A stretch of 28,804 bases of DNA from positions 1 to 28,804 of the forward strand of contig JAUWNP010000038.1 in NCBI GenBank assembly GCA_030612585.1, read 5' to 3'. Positions 23,305 to 28,804 of this stretch are shown here, one piece after another. The notes under the pieces are model-generated. The model was not told the DNA's origin. It searched no databases and worked only from the letters and a program-made list of their open reading frames with translations. Origin of the DNA: Anaerolineae bacterium (lineage in GTDB: Bacteria; Chloroflexota; Anaerolineae; B4-G1). The position numbers were made by a program, and so were the translations under genes. Position 1 is the stretch's first letter. Every line of letters starts with the position of its first letter.

Positions 23305-25534
23305 CGAAGGAAGCCGTCCACTCCGGTTGGTCAGGCGCTGCACCGGCTGCCAGCATCTCTCGCCACTTCTCGTCGGTCAACCGGTCACTCATCGGCCAGG
23401 GGAACTCGTAGTAGGAGAAGACGCCGCCTTTGGCGATGTGCAGTCCCCCCACGCCGTCCGGCACGGCGACATATATCTCGAAGATATAGCCGGTGCCCTC
23501 CTCCAGCACACTCCCACGGGGATCAGTGGCGACGTCGGCGACGACAGGAGCCTGGTCGTCCTGCTCGAAGAAGGGGCTGCCCTCACCCTCCTGGTCGGCG
23601 GCGGCCAACGTCATCGCCTCCAGTTCGCCCCCGTAGTATTTGATGCGCTCGTAGTCGTCGCTCGTCAGTGGCTCACCGACCAGTTCTCGCTGCGACACGT
23701 CAAGCAGGAAGGTGAGCAAATTGTCCAGCCGCATCAGGTTGGCGTCCGTATTCTCGGTCAGGAGGCCACGGCTCTCCAATCCGTCGCGCGTCATGCGGGT
23801 GAGCGCCAACAGGCGGGCGTAGGCCGCCGGGTTGGGCTCGACCCAGCCATGGGGTGGCTCTGGCGGCGGGCCGCCGCCCATCTCTGCCATGGACTGCTTG
23901 GCATAGAGGATCGTGTCGTGCTTCAGTTCGGTCCAGGAACCCAGTGCAGCGTGCAGGTCTTTGTGCGTCCACGCCTGGGTCTGCATGAAGGCCGGGTACT
24001 GCGATCCCTTTGGTTCCAGCAGCGGCCCGAAGGCATAGAGCCAGGCCCAGTAGAGATTCTGGGTCCAGGAGTCCAATTGCAGTGCCGAGATTTCCCCGCG
24101 TAACTTCGTCATCTGCTCTGGATAGTGAAGGTAGGCCGTTTCGCCCATCCCGTCGAGAATGGAGTAGGCTTCCTCGGAGCCCAGCGCCGCCATCACATCG
24201 AGTCCCTTTGGCAGCCAGCGCTCGTTGCTGAACTCGCCGACCTCGCGCCAGGTGAGTTCGTCGAAGACGTAGGCGTCCAGGACGAAACGCTGGCCCATGA
24301 AGCGGAAGCCTTGCGTCACCTGCTCCTTATCCTCATAGATGTAGACCCACATGGAGTTGATCTGCGGGGGTGGGAGTTGGCGGGCGGCCTCGACGAAGAC
24401 GGCGAATCTCACCTCGTCGGCGATGGCAGAGACTGGGGCATCGGGACCGAAGACGGTGTCCCACAGCGCACCGTACTCGTGGAACCCCAGATCGTCCGCC
24501 TTGCCGACGATGAAGACGGTGGGATCGTAGACTCGCGCCCAGACGTCAGCGCCCGGCTGGCCACCCACGACGACATTGCGCAGGATGTAGGTGATGAGGA
24601 GTGCCATGCGGGTCTCGTCGGGTCTCTGCAGCCGCATGTTGATGCGACCGTACCACATCATCGCGCGGAAGTAACGTTGGAGTTGCTCGCTGCGGGTGTA
24701 GTGGCCCCGGGGGACGTACTGGGAGTAGTCCTCACACATACAGGGCTGGTCGAGGCACTCCGGCGGGGGATCGGGGTCGCAGGGATCGCAGACCTCCGGG
24801 CAATCCTGGCTGAAGATAGGACTGGGGCCCATACCCGCGTGCGCCTCGATCAGTGCCAGTTCACCGTCCACCAGATCGGCCACCTCCGGCGGTGTGACGG
24901 CACCGGGATTGATGAGCGTTTCGGCCACGGCGAAGTAAGCGACGACGCGGCGCGCAACGTCCTCCAGTTCAGTGCCCTGCAATTCGGCGTGGAGAGCCTG
25001 GGCCGACTGCAGACAGGCAGCGGTGAGCACCTCGATCTCCGACGCAAAGTACTCCCGCTCCAGGTCACGCAACATCTTGTCGAAGAGCAGGTGGTAGACG
25101 TGGTAGACAGAATCGGTGGTGACGAAGACGGGGATTTCCTCGTAGCGGGTATTCTCGTAGACCTGGAAGAACTCCAGCCACTCGGCCGGCGCGACGACGA
25201 AGCCATTCTGCGCCATGAGCGCGCTCTGCGCGTCGCTGAACGTGAAGTGCTCGTAGTTGGACAGCGCCGCCAAGTCCACCGGCAGCGCATAGCCGCTATA
25301 GGCTGCGGGCAGACTGACGGGGATCTCGGGGTAGGCGGCGAAGCCCGGCCCGCGCACGTCCGGTGGAGCGGGCGGCGGCGGGGGTGGAGGGATGGTCGGG
25401 ACAGCGGTAGGTGGTGGCGCGGTAGGTGGTGGTGCGGTCGCCGTAGGCGGCGTCGACGTCGTGGGCAGGCCGCAGGCCAGCATGGCGGCGATGAGGGTCA
25501 GCAGTGCGATTACACTTACTCTTGACTTATGCAT
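23294..25534 (-). CDS. DUF3160 lipoprotein
   Basis: The protein has 746 residues. The ATG at 25534 is preceded by an excellent AAGGAGGTG site. The signal peptide ends in AMLAC with lipobox Cys21, followed by a Pro/Thr-rich linker (about 24-60), so the protein is probably tethered outside the membrane. The rest matches the DUF3160 family as I know it: NYEHFTFSDAQ, an FVTTDSVYHVYHLLFDKMLR block near residue 137, LNYWLYAFGPLL-like NLYWAWLYAFGPLL, FMQTQAWTHKDLHAALGSWTELKHDTILYAKQ, and a C-terminal GGVFSYYEFPWPMSDRLTDEKWREML. Its function is unknown. An unusual insert with six cysteines, CPEVCDPCDPDPPPECLDQPCMC (243-265), suggests a metal or disulfide knot. Its stop lies in a tandem repeat 23 bases before the CapA-like gene. 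Confidence 0.9.
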   Translation of the reverse strand: MHKSRVSVIALLTLIAAMLACGLPTTSTPPTATAPPPTAPPPTAVPTIPPPPPPPAPPDVRGPGFAAYPEIPVSLPAAYSGYALPVDLAALSNYEHFTFSDAQSALMAQNGFVVAPAEWLEFFQVYENTRYEEIPVFVTTDSVYHVYHLLFDKMLRDLEREYFASEIEVLTAACLQSAQALHAELQGTELEDVARRVVAYFAVAETLINPGAVTPPEVADLVDGELALIEAHAGMGPSPIFSQDCPEVCDPCDPDPPPECLDQPCMCEDYSQYVPRGHYTRSEQLQRYFRAMMWYGRINMRLQRPDETRMALLITYILRNVVVGGQPGADVWARVYDPTVFIVGKADDLGFHEYGALWDTVFGPDAPVSAIADEVRFAVFVEAARQLPPPQINSMWVYIYEDKEQVTQGFRFMGQRFVLDAYVFDELTWREVGEFSNERWLPKGLDVMAALGSEEAYSILDGMGETAYLHYPEQMTKLRGEISALQLDSWTQNLYWAWLYAFGPLLEPKGSQYPAFMQTQAWTHKDLHAALGSWTELKHDTILYAKQSMAEMGGGPPPEPPHGWVEPNPAAYARLLALTRMTRDGLESRGLLTENTDANLMRLDNLLTFLLDVSQRELVGEPLTSDDYERIKYYGGELEAMTLAAADQEGEGSPFFEQDDQAPVVADVATDPRGSVLEEGTGYIFEIYVAVPDGVGGLHIAKGGVFSYYEFPWPMSDRLTDEKWREMLAAGAAPDQPEWTASFVSE

Positions 25535-25607
25535 CAGGTCACCTCCTTGAGCAGGATACAGGATTTTGAAGAAATCTACCGCTCACCTTCCAATGCCTAC
25601 CGATATA

Positions 25608-26072
25608 CTATGAGCGGAGGTTGGGATTCTCAGTCTCCAGCCCCTCGGCTTGAGCTGCTTTCAGGAGATCATTGTCGGCTACGACAAGGGTGAGCGAGGG
25701 TAGTCGGCGGTCCATCAAGGCGCGGTTGAGACGCAACGCGCAGGCCAGATGCACAGCATCGTAGCCGCGCAACCGATGGCGGCCGGTGAGTTCGATGGCT
25801 TCGTCCACCACGTACTGGTTCACATCCAGCAACAAGTATTGGGTCACAGCATCGGCCTTGAGACCGGTCAGGATCACGTCACCCGTGGCCTGATCTATGA
25901 TCCTGCCTCGGAGTTTACCGGCTACAGCCGCCGCAACCTCAACGAAGCCAATGAGTGCTACCGCGATGACGTGATCAGGCTCACTACACAGCGCCCGCAC
26001 CCATTCAGTGCCAGTCTCGACAGCATACCGCTTAACCAGCGCGCTGCTGTCCAGATAGAATATGACACTCAC
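25608..26072 (-). CDS. vapC: PIN-domain ribonuclease toxin (VapC-like)
   Basis: The protein has 154 residues, a usual length for a PIN toxin. Acidic active-site residues are in place: YLDSSALVK (Asp8), FVEVAAAV (Glu45), GYDAVHLACAL (Asp105) and VVADNDLL (Asp133/Asp135). Such proteins are Mg-dependent RNases that cut tRNA or rRNA when released from the antitoxin. It overlaps the upstream small gene by ATGA, the standard antitoxin-toxin arrangement, and both are under one consensus promoter. The 73 bases between it and the DUF3160 gene contain only the latter's ribosome-binding site. Confidence 0.92.
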   Translation of the reverse strand: MSVIFYLDSSALVKRYAVETGTEWVRALCSEPDHVIAVALIGFVEVAAAVAGKLRGRIIDQATGDVILTGLKADAVTQYLLLDVNQYVVDEAIELTGRHRLRGYDAVHLACALRLNRALMDRRLPSLTLVVADNDLLKAAQAEGLETENPNLRS

Positions 26073-26392
26073 TGGTTATCGGCCCACTGCCGGCTGCGCT
26101 CCTCAATGATCATTTCGCTGAGTGGCTTACCTTTCACCCAAACAGGAGCGCTCCGCTGCTGATCAGAGCCAGCCCGATATCGCGCAACAATGCTCGGATC
26201 CAACTCAACAAGGATTCCTGTCGAGCGCAATGCAGCAAGCACATCTGCCCGGGGTGGGAGAGCGGGAGTTTTCGATTCTGTCTCCCTCTCGACGTGACGT
26301 AGCCCCCACTCCAGGATGCGAGGCAGTTCACCTTGATATGGACGCAGCCGCCGCGCCAGTTCTGACGGCACCTGTACTTGAATTGTCTCCAT
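26069..26392 (-). CDS. Antitoxin-like partner of the PIN toxin
   Basis: The protein has 107 residues. The ATG at 26392 has AAGGAG eight bases upstream. It begins METIQVQVPSELARRLRPYQGELPRILEWGLRHVERE, which fits a ribbon-helix-helix-like DNA-binding start (a short strand followed by two helices). The C-terminal part (GKPLSEMIIEERSRQWADNQ) is charged, as expected for a toxin-neutralising tail. I do not recognise a named family with certainty; the assignment rests mainly on size, order and the four-base overlap with the PIN gene. It probably represses its own promoter, where a GTAT-N8-ATAC symmetry lies between the -10 and -35 boxes. Confidence 0.82.
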   Translation of the reverse strand: METIQVQVPSELARRLRPYQGELPRILEWGLRHVERETESKTPALPPRADVLAALRSTGILVELDPSIVARYRAGSDQQRSAPVWVKGKPLSEMIIEERSRQWADNQ

Positions 26393-26419
26393 CTGTTTTG
26401 CTCCTTCTCGTCAGCCACA

Positions 26420-26448
26420 AGTATAAGTGAAGATACAGTGGTTGTCAA
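26420..26448 (-). promoter_or_regulatory. Consensus promoter of the toxin-antitoxin operon
   Basis: On the minus strand a perfect TTGACA (26448-26443) lies exactly 17 bases before TATACT (26425-26420). The predicted start is about 20 bases before the antitoxin ATG. A GTAT-N8-ATAC partial palindrome within the spacer may be the autoregulatory operator. Confidence 0.85.
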
Positions 26449-26499
26449 ACAGAACAGGTTGAGCAAAGGCGCTGAACACCAAGATGAGAACCAACACTT

Positions 26500-27155
26500 T
26501 CAGCGGACTGCAATATCCAGTATACCGTCATTGTTCCCATCGGTCAAGTGGAGTTGGCGGAAGGTGCCGGGGGGCGAACGGTACTCCAGCGTGAAGCCGA
26601 AGCCGTTCCAGCGCCAGACGTTCACGTGGGTGGCGGGGCCGTCGCGCCCAGCGGCGTAGCCCCCCTCCAGCGTCACTACCTCGTTACACCCATCCCCATC
26701 CACGTCCCCCACCGCCAGCGCCAGGAGCGGCGCAGGCAACGCAGACCCGGCCCAGATCTCGCGTCCATCGTGGGGGTCGAGCAAGATAAGATGACAACTG
26801 TCGCCCGCCGCATCGTGGAAGCCAGCGATGGGACTGGAGACCGGGAGCCAGCGCTGGATGGGCCAGTCGCGCCAGGGCCGCCAGACCAGGAGCACCCATT
26901 CGGGGATCCCATCGTCGGTGACGTCGGCCAATGCTGAAGCGGTGACGCGCCAGGTGGGAGGAACGAGGGTGGGACAAGGAGACACGGGGACAAGGAGAGG
27001 GGGAGAAGAGGAAGCAGGAAGCAGGACGAAGGAGCCATCTTGAAAAACGTAGACCTGCCGGGGGACCAGGCGAGCGGAGCGCGGCAGCAGGGTCAGAATA
27101 ACAACGACAATCGCGGCCAACAAAACGCGGCGTACCATTCGCCTCTCGTCATTAT

Positions 27156-27159
<4 letters not shown>
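26500..27159 (-). CDS. Exported FG-GAP/VCBS-like protein
   Basis: The protein has 219 residues from the ATG at 27159. A start at 27138 (MVRRVLLAAIV, with GAGAGG upstream) is equally plausible, because the first residues MNNDE come from a tandem repeat. One hydrophobic segment near the N-terminus (VLLAAIVVVILTLL) predicts export or anchoring. Three Asp-rich loops typical of FG-GAP/VCBS calcium-binding blades are visible: DVTDDGIPEWVLL, DVDGDGCNEVVTLEGG and DGNNDGILDIAV. The protein is too short for a full propeller and ends right after the last loop. A Pro/Ser/Leu-rich stretch (LLPASSSPPLLVPVSPCPTLVPP) is encoded by low-complexity repeats. Its function is unknown. It lies 24 bases downstream of tgt and may be co-transcribed with it. 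Confidence 0.75.
26971..27031. repeat. Low-complexity repeat inside the FG-GAP-like gene
   Basis: GGGACAAGGAGA occurs twice (26971-26982 and 26987-26998), followed by the heptamers GAAGCAG, GAAGCAG, GACGAAG (27011-27031). It encodes the Pro/Ser/Leu-rich stretch. The heptamer matches the one at 21108-21135. Confidence 0.75.
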
Positions 27160-28488
<1,329 letters not shown>

Positions 28489-28540
28489 TCACCACAACTT
28501 GTCCAGAGTCACCGTCTCTGCCCCGACCTATGGCTCTGTG

Positions 28541-28804
28541 TCAGTTGTAATTCCCCCCTACTGGCAACTCAATGGTGAACGCCGTCCCCTGCCCCACCCC
28601 ACTCTCGACGCCAATCGGGCCGCCGTGGGCCTGCACCAACTGCCGGGCGATGGCCAGCCCCAGCCCGCTCCCTGCCCCACTGGCATGGGAGCGCGACCGG
28701 TCGCCGCGCCAGAAACGGTCAAAAATGTAGGGCAAAGCCTCGGCCGGGATACCCTCGCCGGTGTCACGCACGATGATGCGGACACCGTCGTGAACAGGCC
28801 CTTC
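28541..28804 (-). CDS. Histidine kinase, C-terminal ATPase part (5' end beyond the window)
   Basis: The frame is open to the right edge of the window, so the gene begins outside it. The visible 87 residues are the end of a GHKL ATPase domain: [27 protein letters not shown] (G1 box and F box), [20 protein letters not shown] (G2 box), then [14 protein letters not shown]. This arrangement (FxRFWRGDxSR followed by GSGLGLAI) is typical of membrane sensor kinases of the HisKA/EnvZ-PhoR type, unlike the NarL-type kinase at 7627. The protein ends seven residues after the domain, at a TGA. Its response regulator should lie beyond the right edge. Confidence 0.93.
   Translation of the reverse strand, partial: EGPVHDGVRIIVRDTGEGIPAEALPYIFDRFWRGDRSRSHASGAGSGLGLAIARQLVQAHGGPIGVESGVGQGTAFTIELPVGGNYN

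Noticed and set aside
24125..25525. A 466-residue open frame on the + strand
   Set aside because: It is antisense to the DUF3160 gene, with His/Gly/Arg-rich composition and no recognisable domain.

Overview
The window looks like chromosomal DNA of a GC-rich bacterium, most likely from the Chloroflexota (Anaerolineae-like). This is an inference. It rests on a secreted protein ending in a short YLPIILK-type tail, a DUF3160 lipoprotein, a split B12-type mutase large subunit, tandem phosphofructokinases, and dense palindromic and 7-8 bp tandem repeats running through intergenic DNA and into genes. No rRNA, CRISPR array, transposase or phage gene is seen.

Left, + strand (1-6467): the 3' end of a secreted Ig-like-repeat protein, a GC-rich palindrome, then a tight five-gene operon: membrane-anchored SGNH-like hydrolase, acyl carrier protein, AMP-forming acyl ligase, glutamine-dependent asparagine-synthetase-like amidotransferase and a divergent NadE-like ATP pyrophosphatase. 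Three adenylating enzymes plus a carrier suggest an uncharacterised amide- or acyl-transfer pathway, and this is the best candidate for a new system. After a cruciform-like repeat comes a signalling operon (6732-11606): DUF574-type methyltransferase, a soluble GAF/PAS/GAF histidine kinase and a NarL-type regulator.

Middle, + strand (11607-18584): a 480-base gene-free stretch with two elaborate palindromic elements, then a tRNA with CAU anticodon behind a consensus promoter, then dnaE (apparently leaderless), a YbaK-type tRNA-editing protein and two phosphofructokinases. The first PFK carries PPi-type and the second ATP-type signature residues. dnaE, ybaK-like and PFK1 are joined by ATGA overlaps.

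Right, - strand (18594-28804): a mutase large subunit with isobutyryl-CoA-mutase-like specificity residues, a PstS-like lipoprotein, undecaprenyl-diphosphatase (uppP), a CapA-like phosphoesterase, a DUF3160 lipoprotein, a PIN toxin with its antitoxin, an FG-GAP-like protein, tRNA-guanine transglycosylase (tgt) and the C-terminus of a histidine kinase. In this half, tandem and palindromic repeats form signal peptides, start and stop codons and internal peptide insertions of several genes, apparently including a 50-base capA/uppP overlap.
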